Source of the DNA: Acidobacteriota bacterium
GTDB taxonomy: Bacteria > Acidobacteriota > Terriglobia > Acidiferrales > UBA7541
Length of the DNA: 44,322 nucleotides
Assembly: GCA_013287135.1 (NCBI GenBank)
Contig: JABDEK010000028.1
Coordinates: forward strand, 1-44,322
Reading direction: 5' to 3'
Each line of letters begins with the position of its first letter. The stretch's first letter is position 1. The notes beneath the pieces are model-generated. The model had not been told where the DNA came from and searched no databases. It worked only from the letters and a program-made list of their open reading frames with translations. Made by a program: the position numbers and the translations under genes. Positions 24,365 through 33,093 of this stretch are shown piece by piece.

Positions 24365-25864
24365 ATGCGCATCACTTTGCTCGTCTTAGCAGTCATCGTC
24401 GGCGGTTTTGCTACGCTGCCGCCAGCGCTGGCCCAATCGCAGTGCAAGTCAGTCGCTGATGATAGTTCGCCGACTTGCTCCTACGCAGCAACAAATGGCA
24501 ATTGCAAGGTGAGCATAAATCGCATGAACGCGGTCACGCCGCCGACCATTTATGTAAAGCGTGGGTGTTCCGTGAAAGTGTCTGTGACTAACCCCTCTCC
24601 GCTAGAGGACCTTACGCTTGACTGGAAATCGAGTGCGACAGTTATTCCTCCCGATACGTTCCAGAACGCTTTCAATTCCTTGAGCGCAAACCTTGGAAAG
24701 TTCACTGCCATTGAGCGCATTTTTGGTCCATCCGCTGGACCATTGGCAAGAATCGTTGATTACACGCGTTGTGAAACGGATGAGACTAATTGCGATAACG
24801 CTCCAGCAATCACCATCGCGCAAGAACGGGTCATGACTGAACTAGGCAAGATTGACGCACTGGCAATCGCAATTGACGGACTTAAGAGTGTCAAGGACGC
24901 CCTGCAGCCACCACCTGGCGGTCAAGCTGGTTGTCTCCAACCTTGGTGCAACACCGCACAATGGAAAACTACTGTGGCGGCACAATTCAAGGAAGCAGTT
25001 GATTTTGCTAACAAGTTCGATGAGCAGATAAAGCGGCTTGCGTGCGAAATCGAGGATTTCAAGAAGGCCGTCAACGAAGCAGCCGTTATGGACAAGAATC
25101 AGGCGTCATTGAAGACTGCGTTCGAACCTCTGGCGAGGCTCGAAGCGCTTGCGAAGGCGGTTAGCGCACTACCTGACCAAGGCATAGGCATACCAGAAAA
25201 TGCGGTAATCCAGGATTTGACACCTACCGAGAAAAACTACGAAACTCAAACATGGGCAATAAATTACACAAATAAGTTGATGCCCACGGCTAAGAGGGTA
25301 GCGGCAGAAACATTTAAGAGCGAGAACGTCGCGTTATTGAGTGGATTGGCCGACGCAAGCCCGAAAGCACCATTAGTCATACTTACAGTTCAATTTCAGT
25401 CGCCATCACGTTTCGAGGTTTCCACTGGCCTGATAGTGCCGCTCACTCCATACCACAGTTATGCGAAGGCTGCAGTTGCGAAAAACGGCGTCGTGACCGA
25501 TAACGTTGTTCAAGAAACTAAGACTTACACCGTTGTGCCAACCGTGTTTATCAACTATCTCCTCGGCGAGCGGATTGCCAAGCAACAGCGTTCTGCGCTT
25601 TTTGCCACGGGCGGAGTCGGATACAACCCGACATCCACCTCAGTCGAATTTGGGGCTGGGTTGACTTATTCCTATCGGTCCCTTGCGTTTAGCTTCGTAG
25701 CAGACATCGGGCGCGACACAAAGCTGACAGGAGGGTTCACTGTCGGCCAATCTTTGGGAACGGGCAATGCGGCCAATCCTCCGACTTCAACGTATTGGAG
25801 CGTTAAACCTGCTTTTGCGATTAGCGTGAGGATACCGCTGGGAGGGTCCAGCAGTAGTAAATAA
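24365..25864 (+). CDS. Secreted/outer-membrane protein with barrel-like C-terminus
   Basis: A 499-residue protein with a clear signal peptide (cleavage near ALA-QS at 22-23). An N-terminal Cys-containing domain (four Cys in the first 50 residues) is followed by a long helical middle at about 130-270. The C-terminal third alternates aromatic and polar residues like outer-membrane strands (FATGGVGYNP, FGAGLTYSYR, LAFSFVADIG, and a terminal SVRIPLGG). GGAGGG lies before the ATG. It probably sits in or on the outer membrane. It is monocistronic in an island with many envelope proteins. Function unknown. Confidence 0.6.
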   Translation: MRITLLVLAVIVGGFATLPPALAQSQCKSVADDSSPTCSYAATNGNCKVSINRMNAVTPPTIYVKRGCSVKVSVTNPSPLEDLTLDWKSSATVIPPDTFQNAFNSLSANLGKFTAIERIFGPSAGPLARIVDYTRCETDETNCDNAPAITIAQERVMTELGKIDALAIAIDGLKSVKDALQPPPGGQAGCLQPWCNTAQWKTTVAAQFKEAVDFANKFDEQIKRLACEIEDFKKAVNEAAVMDKNQASLKTAFEPLARLEALAKAVSALPDQGIGIPENAVIQDLTPTEKNYETQTWAINYTNKLMPTAKRVAAETFKSENVALLSGLADASPKAPLVILTVQFQSPSRFEVSTGLIVPLTPYHSYAKAAVAKNGVVTDNVVQETKTYTVVPTVFINYLLGERIAKQQRSALFATGGVGYNPTSTSVEFGAGLTYSYRSLAFSFVADIGRDTKLTGGFTVGQSLGTGNAANPPTSTYWSVKPAFAISVRIPLGGSSSSK

Positions 25865-26066
25865 AACTCTTTGAAGCGTCAATCCAGCGTCACCTCATTC
25901 GGGACGCTCAAATGAGCACGAAGCGAAGGAAGTGACTGCGAAATACAACGACGACCGAACTATCCAACAAAGAGATGAAGTTTGAATATCGATGGCGGTC
26001 CGGCAACCCGTCTTACAGGATTAAGATAGGGAACTAGCCACCTGTGTCCCCGGAAGGAGCGTCCTT

Positions 26067-26219
26067 ATGGCATGGAAACTTCGCAAGAAACCGAGTGGTC
26101 CTAAGCCTCCCAAGGCACCGAAACCACCCAAACCACCGAAACCACCAAAGCCACCGAAAGCGCCGAGACCGCCAAAGCCGCCAGCTCCCCCGGGACATAG
26201 CTACTATTGGAAGCCTTAG
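26067..26219 (+). CDS. Lys-Pro-Pro-repeat microprotein
   Basis: A 50-residue protein starting at an ATG seven nt after AAGGAG. Residues 13-42 are almost only Lys, Pro, Ala and Arg in repeats of KPP/KAP/RPP, and the C-terminus is GHSYYWKP. Such a sequence would form a polyproline II rod with a positive charge every third residue. It has no membrane segment. The DNA is itself repetitive (tandem CCAAARCCACC-like 9-mers), so length could vary by slippage. The clean start, good ribosome-binding site and conserved-looking ends argue that it is expressed. Function unknown. Confidence 0.55.
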   Translation: MAWKLRKKPSGPKPPKAPKPPKPPKPPKPPKAPRPPKPPAPPGHSYYWKP

Positions 26220-26277
26220 GCTACCGCATAACTTTGGATGCGGTCGTCACGGAATGTCATCGAGCGCCTAGTCCCAA

Positions 26278-26724
26278 TCACGGTGAAGACCTGTACTCGT
26301 GCTCGGACTCCTCGAATGTGCCATCTTCATGTTCGGCAAAATAATAGTGGGTGGCCGTCGTGCTACCGTCGCGATGGAACCGGATAATGTCCAAAGAATA
26401 GCTGTGGTCCGCATCCAGACTGGTTGTCTTACAGCGAGAGACCCCGGCGTCATTTTCGGCTTCGCAGACATCCGCTTTGGCCTTTGCCACGTTAATGAGC
26501 GCCCGATAGCCTTCCATTGTTTGGCTGGGCTCGTGGCCGTAACTGCGGGGAATACTTGCCCAAGCCTTTTGAGCAGCGACTAGCCCGGCCTTGGCTGCTT
26601 TTAGATTTTGAACGGCTAATTGATGCTTAGAGAACTTGGGCTCTTTCTGTGCGTAAAGCGGAGCAATCGCCCCCAACATCAGAATTGCCAGCAGCAAGGT
26701 TAAAGTGTTCTTCACGGCATTCAT
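26278..26724 (-). CDS. Secreted small helical protein
   Basis: A 148-residue exported protein. The ATG at 26,724 follows GAAGG and gives a typical signal peptide (TLTLLLAILMLGAIAPLYAQ). The mature part begins with a Lys/Ala-rich helix and contains two Cys residues (DVCEAE and SRCKT) about 12 residues apart, probably a disulphide loop. It ends in an acidic, His-rich strand region. It lies 47 nt downstream of a membrane protein gene on the same strand. Family not recognised. Confidence 0.5.
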   Translation of the reverse strand: MNAVKNTLTLLLAILMLGAIAPLYAQKEPKFSKHQLAVQNLKAAKAGLVAAQKAWASIPRSYGHEPSQTMEGYRALINVAKAKADVCEAENDAGVSRCKTTSLDADHSYSLDIIRFHRDGSTTATHYYFAEHEDGTFEESEHEYRSSP

Positions 26725-26771
26725 CGTAAGCCTTCTCGAAAACTGCATGGTTCGACCGCTGCGAACGCAAG

Positions 26772-27935
26772 TCATTCCACCTTAATAAAACTGCAGGGGC
26801 CTTGCAGCGTCGTTCTTTGTGCAAGTAGAAGTGCCTGCTTGGATAGATTCTCCGCACTGGTCTCTATATCGTGTGAAGACGCTTGAAGACTATTGCAAAG
26901 ATGTTGAAGTCGTTGGGACGGTCTAAACTTCTTGTACCTCCCATTAGCCGAAACCAATTCCTGTACGCCAGCTAGGGCGGCGGGTCCACCACTCGCACCT
27001 TGACTTCCGCCAAAATGTGAAAACGAATAGCCATTTGGACTAAGTTGCAAAACAAAACCAGGACCCAATCCCATGCACTGCTGGATAAAGGTCATAGAGA
27101 GGTTTCTCTTAGTGAACCAGGATGCGTCCTTGAATCCCGATTCACGCTCGGTCATTGCAATCGCATCTTGAAATTCCTCATCGTGAGTGATGATTTTGGC
27201 GGCCAAGGTCGCCTTTGCGGTCGCATACTCAGAATAGTGATTGCTCAGGTCAGGACTCATTACATCAGGAAAGATTCGTTGCGTGATTTGTTCCTTGTCA
27301 ACAGTGGGATTCTCGTTGAGAACCAGAAGTCCCTGTTGATGAAATGCCTTGGCTATTTCCTCTAGACGTTCTGACTCAAGTTTCAGGACGGGACGAAGTT
27401 GGTTGAGATGCTGCTGTTGCAAACCAAAAAAGCGAGTATCGCGGTCGCGCTTGAGTCCAAAAAGACTGTTGAGGGCGTACCCGATGAGTACGATAAAGAT
27501 TAGGCTAGCGACCGAACTAGCCATTGCTGTCGTGCTGGGCTTTGCCGGGAATACTTTATGAAAAAACCAGACAAAGAATAATGCGAGAGACAAAGCAAGA
27601 ATGATTGTTGCGATGCTGACAGAGATTATGTGGTCGAAAACGAATGAAGCACTTGTCGTCGTCGCTGGAGCAGAAGGTGGACGCAACATATAGTAAATCT
27701 GGGCACCGCCAAGCAAGCAAAGGACTAAAGTGCCGAGAGCAATTACAATCGTGAAAGCAAGCAGCAACGCATTAAGCCTCCTCGTCGCTTTTTCTTGAAC
27801 GTCCAGTTTGTCTATCAAACGGAACGTGGCTTCGACAAGAGCGCCTCGGCCCCCCATTCCTTTTTCTGCCGCTTGGACCAACTCTTCGCGGCTTCCTGTC
27901 AGATATGTTTCGGTCTTACCGTATTCAAGAGCCAT
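26772..27935 (-). CDS. Three-helix membrane protein with large soluble tail
   Basis: A 387-residue protein. A cytoplasmic N-terminus of about 55 residues precedes membrane helices at about 56-79, 103-126 and 136-160. About 225 soluble residues follow, with heptad-like helices, a possible turn rich in Gly/Ser near 305-325, and isolated Cys residues. No catalytic motif is visible. It is the first gene of a leftward pair with the secreted protein at 26,278-26,724. The pair may form an envelope-associated unit. Function unknown. Confidence 0.5.
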   Translation of the reverse strand: MALEYGKTETYLTGSREELVQAAEKGMGGRGALVEATFRLIDKLDVQEKATRRLNALLLAFTIVIALGTLVLCLLGGAQIYYMLRPPSAPATTTSASFVFDHIISVSIATIILALSLALFFVWFFHKVFPAKPSTTAMASSVASLIFIVLIGYALNSLFGLKRDRDTRFFGLQQQHLNQLRPVLKLESERLEEIAKAFHQQGLLVLNENPTVDKEQITQRIFPDVMSPDLSNHYSEYATAKATLAAKIITHDEEFQDAIAMTERESGFKDASWFTKRNLSMTFIQQCMGLGPGFVLQLSPNGYSFSHFGGSQGASGGPAALAGVQELVSANGRYKKFRPSQRLQHLCNSLQASSHDIETSAENLSKQALLLAQRTTLQGPCSFIKVE

Positions 27936-28123
27936 CGTAATCGCAGCCTAACATCGTAAGAGACTCTCTTTCAAATACAATAGGAGGTAACGACTAGTTA
28001 AGGCGGCGACGCTTTGCTGATGGGAAAACGCGTTGAATATTGAGAAGAGTTATGGAATCGAAAGCGACCAGCAATTAGCTCTGCGCTTCGTCTGTTCGCA
28101 CTCACCGTGTTATAAAACCCAGT

Positions 28124-28285
28124 ATGACAAAATCTAAGAGCGGCTGGGTCGTCTACGAACGTCAGGGCGGCAATTTCGTCCACCTGTCGAAGCCCTTCAA
28201 GACCAAACAGCAGGCGGAGAAAGAACGCGAGAAGTTCGACAAGAAATATCCGAAGGCGGCGATTGGTGTGGGCTTCGTTCGGTAG
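28124..28285 (+). CDS. 53-residue basic protein
   Basis: A short frame with an ATG and a TAG stop at 28,283-28,285. The sequence is a balanced soluble protein (WVVYERQGGNFVHLSKPF, then a Lys/Glu helix QAEKEREKF, then AIGVGFVR). Its beta-hairpin plus helix pattern looks like a real micro-domain rather than noise. It converges on the TIR-like gene end. No family recognised and no strong ribosome-binding site. Confidence 0.4.
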   Translation: MTKSKSGWVVYERQGGNFVHLSKPFKTKQQAEKEREKFDKKYPKAAIGVGFVR

Positions 28286-28329
28286 TGCTTTCGCTCGACC
28301 GCTTCAATAGAGGAAGAGGAACCTTGGGC

Positions 28330-29232
28330 TCACAGCCCAGTGATTTGCCGATTTATGAAATCTACCTGAACGGTTCTGGTCTCTTTGAAGTTTCTCTCAT
28401 ATCCCAATACTTCGCACTGCAGCTCGACCATTACTTCGCACTTGAATTGATTCGGAGGTCCGAAATAGTTGAGCACAGGTACGTGTTGCATAACGGGCTG
28501 CGAGCCATCAAGTTGCCACAATCGGTGTGCGACATCTTCTCTGGCATCAAAGAGATAGGAAACAGATTTCTCCGCAGGAACGGGCCAGCCACTATCCGGT
28601 GGAAAGGCAGGCTCACTTACGCGCTGGCTTTTGCTCCACAATGAAATGCATTTGATGTTCAGGTCGATTTTCGAGTGGTTCTTCACCTGAATCGTATAGT
28701 TGCGCTGATGTCCGTTGTCCGTTTTGACTGAAAGTACAACGGAGTCGGCCACTTTGCGGCGCTCCTCATCACCTTGATAAAGTGGCTCGGTCCACAACGG
28801 TAGTTCTTCGCGCAACCGCGCAATCACTTCCTCGCCGGTCGTAAACGGGTAGGCATTCAACTGGAGTTGCTGGCGGATACCTTCGATTGCGGTCCCGCGC
28901 TGTACAAATAATGCGACGTGAAGGGGCCTGCGAAGAATTTGCTCCATCAACGTAGCTATCGCAACTTCTTGCTCTATCCAGACAGATGCACGAATGATGT
29001 CCCGGCCTTCAATCTTGCCGCGATGGTGCATTATCACTATCAGGCCGACAGATTCGTACAGACGGCGCAGAATGTTTTCGGATAGAGCTTTCAGCGTTGT
29101 CTGATTTTCGGCAAAGTACCCTTCGAATGGGGTGTATTTCGCAACCATCTCGCAGACCTGTTTGCCCAACTCTCGTTCTTCTGGTGCATATTGGCCGCAA
29201 GAAATGAAGACTGTTTTCCGATTTTCAGTCAT
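28330..29232 (-). CDS. TIR-like domain protein
   Basis: A 300-residue soluble protein. The first 140 residues follow the TIR/SEFIR-type fold. A strand TVFISCG is followed by a helix with ERELGKQVCEMV. The region after GYFAENQ ends in a helix leading to the strand VGLIVIM. The SVWIEQE helix at about 83-89 carries the conserved Trp and the candidate catalytic Glu89, and the strand HVALFVQ follows. The C-terminal half is beta-rich with no known motif. Bacterial TIR proteins with such glutamates often cleave NAD+ as defence or signalling enzymes. It stands alone on its strand, divergent from the Mrr-like nuclease. The fold is inferred from motif order; NADase activity is not shown by the sequence. 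Confidence 0.55.
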   Translation of the reverse strand: MTENRKTVFISCGQYAPEERELGKQVCEMVAKYTPFEGYFAENQTTLKALSENILRRLYESVGLIVIMHHRGKIEGRDIIRASVWIEQEVAIATLMEQILRRPLHVALFVQRGTAIEGIRQQLQLNAYPFTTGEEVIARLREELPLWTEPLYQGDEERRKVADSVVLSVKTDNGHQRNYTIQVKNHSKIDLNIKCISLWSKSQRVSEPAFPPDSGWPVPAEKSVSYLFDAREDVAHRLWQLDGSQPVMQHVPVLNYFGPPNQFKCEVMVELQCEVLGYERNFKETRTVQVDFINRQITGL

Positions 29233-29462
29233 GCGAAGAGGTTAGCACAGCGACGACTTCCAGTTGCCAACGTCAGTCGGAGAACTCGATGCCCTCCGTC
29301 ACAAATTTGTGGGCTGAACCGCAAACCTGTTGAGTACCCGCACTCGGCAGAGGGGACTGAGGAAAGCGTCAGCGCGTCTCACTCGTGTACGTCACTGATT
29401 GTTACCCTCGTTCTGAGATAGAATCCGTCCGTCGCCACATCCCCTCTCAGAAAGACGCTTAG

Positions 29463-30191
29463 ATGCGAATACACTTCAAGAACTTAACGTGCGTCGGCTT
29501 CGAGGAGTTCTGCTTCGAGCTTCTCCGTCGAGCGGGGTTTAGCAATCTCGACTGGCGGAAAGGAACGCCCAAGGACAGCAGTCCCGCCGACAGCGGAAGG
29601 GACATCGTTGCTCACCAGCAACGTGAGGATGTGGACGGCTCCCGGTTCTCCGATGTTTGGTTCGTCGACTGCAAGCATTACAGTAAGGCGGTTCCTCCAA
29701 CCGAACTTCAAAACGCTCTCGCATGGGCTGAGGCGGAGTCTCCCAGCGTTTTACTCTTCATCGCTTCCGGTTATTTCTCGAATCCTACCAAGGAATATCT
29801 TGAAAAGTACAAACAGGGCCGAAAGCCGCGTTTTCGCATCAAGATGTGGGAGCTACCGCAGATTGAACATCTAACGAGCGGTCGTCGGTCTTTGTTGTTT
29901 AGATTTGACCTCATCAAAGAGAAATACAAGATTCGCCCGATAAGCCAAATTCGCAAAGCGGAGAATGAGTTCAACGACAAGATTTGGTATGGGCGCAAAC
30001 CAGCAAACGTTGATAAGGAGGCATGGGGGCCTGAGCTCAAGCGGAGCGTGAAGCGTTCGCTACGAGAGATGGAGAAAAAGTACGGAAAGAAAAATCTTCT
30101 CGTGGATGACTTCGGGTGGGGGATGTTCAACGGAAAACTCTCTGCATTGCGTTGGGTACTGGGGGACGAGTGGGACATGCTCGATACTTAG
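29463..30191 (+). CDS. Mrr-like restriction endonuclease-fold protein
   Basis: A 242-residue protein whose first 110 residues match the Mrr-type PD-(D/E)xK nuclease layout. A helix FEEFCFELLRRAGF is followed by a loop to GRDIVAH (candidate catalytic Asp47) and then WFVDCKHYSKAV (Asp69-x-Lys71). In the usual motif the second acid is often Glu, so DxK is a conservative variant. A helix with NALAWAEAE and a strand VLLFIASG follow. The C-terminal 100 residues are basic and helical and may bind DNA or a partner. It is divergent from the TIR-like gene and could cut modified or foreign DNA. Confidence 0.7.
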   Translation: MRIHFKNLTCVGFEEFCFELLRRAGFSNLDWRKGTPKDSSPADSGRDIVAHQQREDVDGSRFSDVWFVDCKHYSKAVPPTELQNALAWAEAESPSVLLFIASGYFSNPTKEYLEKYKQGRKPRFRIKMWELPQIEHLTSGRRSLLFRFDLIKEKYKIRPISQIRKAENEFNDKIWYGRKPANVDKEAWGPELKRSVKRSLREMEKKYGKKNLLVDDFGWGMFNGKLSALRWVLGDEWDMLDT

Positions 30192-30245
30192 CAAATGCGG
30201 TAGCCAAAGTTGTGGTCAACCAGACGAAAATGTGAAGGAGCCTCC

Positions 30246-30719
30246 ATGATAGACAACGATTCTACGGACGGCCTCGAATCCGCTATCGGAGGCATCGAGA
30301 CGGCTGTCGAACGGGTGGAGACAGCTGTCGAACGCGTTGAAACTGCGATTAGGGACAAATGGTCAACCCTTCAGTGGGTGGGAGTGGTGGTCATTGGCGG
30401 GTACCTATGGTATTTGCCGGGGACAATCTGGCACGCGAAATGGCGCTACGCCGCAACGTACGACATTCCCTCCAGCGCGATTTACGTGCAGAACTCACAG
30501 CACGACTGCGCCTTCCTCTCGGCACCCTTGGGGGAGAAGTATTGCCACTACGAACGAACCGTCTCAATCACTCGCTGGGCGACATCGCAAGCAAACACGC
30601 CCATCGTCTCTTACGACGACGGCAAGACTTGGAGCAATTTTGACCCGGCTGGTGAAAAAGTCCCCCAATACTCAACAGTGAAATCAGTCTATATCAGCTG
30701 GGAGAAGAAGGAAGATTGA
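30246..30719 (+). CDS. Membrane-anchored protein with heptad repeat N-terminus
   Basis: A 157-residue protein starting at the ATG after AAGGAG. Residues about 16-37 contain a repeated ETAVERV heptad (three near-identical units), so a short coiled coil precedes a membrane helix at about 45-65 (WVGVVVIGGYLWYL). The C-terminal domain of about 90 residues is beta-rich with two Cys residues and lies outside if the N-terminus is cytoplasmic. It heads a three-gene rightward cassette. Function unknown. Confidence 0.5.
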   Translation: MIDNDSTDGLESAIGGIETAVERVETAVERVETAIRDKWSTLQWVGVVVIGGYLWYLPGTIWHAKWRYAATYDIPSSAIYVQNSQHDCAFLSAPLGEKYCHYERTVSITRWATSQANTPIVSYDDGKTWSNFDPAGEKVPQYSTVKSVYISWEKKED

Positions 30720-30776
30720 GGTGCTGCGTGGAGATGTGAAGGTCACGGCACTCGGAAAGGCAAATCTAACTAACGA

Positions 30777-31250
30777 ATGGACGCACACATGGACTTTGTA
30801 GGTTTGGCAGGATTGGTCGTTGGGCTGGTCGCACTTCTTGTGGCAGTCTACGGCATTCGGGATGTGCGTGTGCAGGTGAGATTTCTCGTAATGTTGGAGC
30901 GCAACGTCGTGTTCGCAAGGGAACTTCACATGAAGGCTTTGCAATTAGTGGAACTCGACAGCGATGCTCAGCGCTTTCGGTCGAGTGAAATGCACGGTCT
31001 CTCGATGCTTGCTCGTGCGATAGACTCAAAACAGACGCTGGAGAGCGTGCAAGAATACACGAACAAAGAGTCACTATTGTTGGCGCAAGACATGGTCAGC
31101 CGTGGTTTGGCGAAGTGGCGCGATGACATTGACGAAAGGCAGGTGCGTGGAGTCTTGACAGAATGGCAGAATGACAAAAACGCGGCGGTGCTGAGAAAGA
31201 TTTTTGGAGCCTCGCCGCTCTTTGAACCGACCAAGGATTTGATGTCTTAG
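30777..31250 (+). CDS. Small protein with N-terminal membrane helix
   Basis: A 157-residue protein with a membrane helix at about 5-25 (DFVGLAGLVVGLVALLVAVY), followed by a charged helical domain. The ATG at 30,777 or at 30,789 could be used; neither has a strong ribosome-binding site. It is the second gene of the cassette. No motif identifies a family, and the topology suggests a cytoplasmic helical domain tethered to the membrane. Confidence 0.5.
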   Translation: MDAHMDFVGLAGLVVGLVALLVAVYGIRDVRVQVRFLVMLERNVVFARELHMKALQLVELDSDAQRFRSSEMHGLSMLARAIDSKQTLESVQEYTNKESLLLAQDMVSRGLAKWRDDIDERQVRGVLTEWQNDKNAAVLRKIFGASPLFEPTKDLMS

Positions 31251-31267
31251 AAGCACGGAAGTTCGCA

Positions 31268-32176
31268 ATGGCCGCCAAGAACGACAAACCAGTCGTAAAT
31301 TTTGTTGCGCTGCAAAGTGTGGAAGATTACGTGGAGAAGAGTGGAAAGTTCCGCACCGAATGCGCTTCCTTCAAAATTCCCGGACGCGATTCAGGCGGCG
31401 CTGACACTCTATACATTCCTTATTGCGAAAAGCAGCGTTTCGACTTCGGACCTGTGTTGAATGACTTCCGGGGGCACGGCGTCTTCAAACCACCGGAGAT
31501 AGGGAAACCTTGGGAGATTCCAGACTTTGTTGTGTTTCGGGAACACTTTAACGATATTCATTGTCCCCAGCACTGTCGTGGTTATCTTGACAAAAGAGTC
31601 GCCGCTCTTGAAGAACCAGCGCCGCGAGTTTCTAAGGAAGAGACTATTAGTTCGACTGCGGCTGGGAAATGGACAAGGAAAGAAATCGTAGCTGCTGTAG
31701 TTGTGCCTCTGGTCGGCGTCTTGTTGGCTGCCCTTCTGGGATGGTTAACGCCAGAGGGGCGGCGGCTGTTGCACTTGGACAAGCAGCAACCTGAGCAGGA
31801 GACTTCAAGCCCGAGCGTGCCGCAAACTAAACCTCAAGCTAGTTCCGCACTGCCGCAGCCAAAGACTGACTCGAAAGTCGCGCCGGAACAAACAAAAGCG
31901 CCGAATGGACCTGCGGAAAATCACCGGACAAATGACAAAGTGACTGCGGTTGTGAGACCTCCCTCGGTGGTGAACTGGCGCGACAAGCACAACTGGCGGA
32001 AATACCTGCATACAGGAATGACAAGGACGGATGTTCGGCAAATACTCGGAGACCCGGAAAGAATGCGTGTGTTCGGCGACCTCGAAGTGTGGGAGTACGG
32101 CTCAGGGTCCATTACCTTTGTGGTTGAGTGTGGCACTCCTGACGGAAGTTTATACTCTTGGGATGAGCCAAAGTGA
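31268..32176 (+). CDS. Transmembrane protein with BamE/SmpA-like C-terminal domain
   Basis: A 302-residue protein. Residues 1-110 form a soluble N-terminal domain with Cys residues (YCEKQ, HCPQHC). A charged linker and a membrane helix at about 139-161 follow, then a Pro/Gln/Lys-rich stalk at about 170-225, then a compact C-terminal domain at about 238-302. The last domain matches the SmpA/OmlA (BamE-like) pattern: a GMTRTDVRQILGDP helix-turn, EVWEYGSG, and a final YSWDEP strand. BamE-like domains normally face the periplasm, consistent with the stalk. The ATG follows GGAAG 8 nt away. It is the last gene of the cassette and its role is unknown. Confidence 0.6.
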   Translation: MAAKNDKPVVNFVALQSVEDYVEKSGKFRTECASFKIPGRDSGGADTLYIPYCEKQRFDFGPVLNDFRGHGVFKPPEIGKPWEIPDFVVFREHFNDIHCPQHCRGYLDKRVAALEEPAPRVSKEETISSTAAGKWTRKEIVAAVVVPLVGVLLAALLGWLTPEGRRLLHLDKQQPEQETSSPSVPQTKPQASSALPQPKTDSKVAPEQTKAPNGPAENHRTNDKVTAVVRPPSVVNWRDKHNWRKYLHTGMTRTDVRQILGDPERMRVFGDLEVWEYGSGSITFVVECGTPDGSLYSWDEPK

Positions 32177-32371
32177 CTTATTGCTTCGGAGCCGAACGAC
32201 ACCCGACCCAATCGACTTACGCCGACGCTCGGGTTATTTAAGTGAGCGGTCTCGGCCTGCGTTTTCGACTTGGAAAAGCTTCGACAAGGACGTGAACTTG
32301 CGCCCGATGTAAGTGAAGAGCAGTCACGGCTTGACGATTTTAGTCATGCAGGATTTACAAAACGAGCCACG

Positions 32372-32581
32372 TCAGGCAGCCTCAAGCCAATAGGAAGGCA
32401 CGTTCTCGGTCATCCCATCGTCGAAATTGACCCAATACCCTGAGCGTGGCACGTAACCCGTGACCGTTCCCGTCCGACCGCGAAAACAGGCTGCGCCTTC
32501 CTCTCGGCCCCGGACGCGTGCTCCGTCTGCGAACTTTCGCTTTCCCCTGCGTGGTGATTCGGCAATCAAGGTCTCGGACAT
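32372..32581 (-). CDS. Small SH3-like (KOW-type) protein
   Basis: A 69-residue protein with a strong GAGGAGG ribosome-binding site before ATG 32,581. The second half (GRTGTVTGYVPRSGYWVNFDDGM) has the strand pattern of a small KOW/SH3-type domain, with the Gly-Thr-Val turn, and is preceded by a basic stretch. Such domains often bind RNA or proteins. It is a single leftward gene near the island's right end. Family uncertain. Confidence 0.55.
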   Translation of the reverse strand: MSETLIAESPRRGKRKFADGARVRGREEGAACFRGRTGTVTGYVPRSGYWVNFDDGMTENVPSYWLEAA

Positions 32582-32700
32582 ATTCCACCTCCTCGACTCA
32601 TCACTACACCCTTGGTGGACGTTGTCAAGCCAGTGCTTCTGTCAGAGAAATCGGACGGTCGAGCCGGTGATTGGGGTCGTTGTACAATAACCGCCTACAG

Positions 32701-32928
32701 ATGTGGGACGATTGGATTTTCGAATTGGAAGACGGTTTCATAGACCAAGACGGCACTGTTCTCTGCCCGATTTGCCTGTGCTGTTCTCTAAAGCGAGTCC
32801 CGAAATTCATCCCAAGCCTTTTCGCACAAGCAGAGTTGATTTCTAGGGGCGAAGAATGGACACCCAAAGAAGAGGATTTAGTTTGGGCGTGTTCGGGCGA
32901 ATGTACTAAAACAAACCGACATGCGTGA
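32701..32928 (+). CDS. Small Cys-rich hypothetical protein
   Basis: From ATG 32,701 it encodes 75 residues with CPICLCC near residues 22-28 and ACSGEC near 64-69, a Cys pattern suited to zinc binding. An upstream in-frame TTG would add ten residues. No ribosome-binding site is obvious, and it lies close to the island's edge, so it may be a remnant. No family recognised. Confidence 0.35.
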   Translation: MWDDWIFELEDGFIDQDGTVLCPICLCCSLKRVPKFIPSLFAQAELISRGEEWTPKEEDLVWACSGECTKTNRHA

Positions 32929-33093
32929 GGAAAGTGAGAAGATTCAATCCAACAGCAGAACACCCGGCATGAGTTGTCTAGCGGATTTGGCTAGTTTTTA
33001 GGTCTCTTGTAGGTATCATTGCGCGGGTCAGAGCAGTGTGCTTTTAGTCCGTAAGCGACACCAAACAAGCCTTTTAGATTTTGACCTCGGCTT

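Noticed and set aside
25865..26066. An intrinsic terminator after the barrel-like gene
   Set aside because: AGCGTC and GACGCT form a 6-bp hairpin around an 11-nt loop, but no T-run follows.
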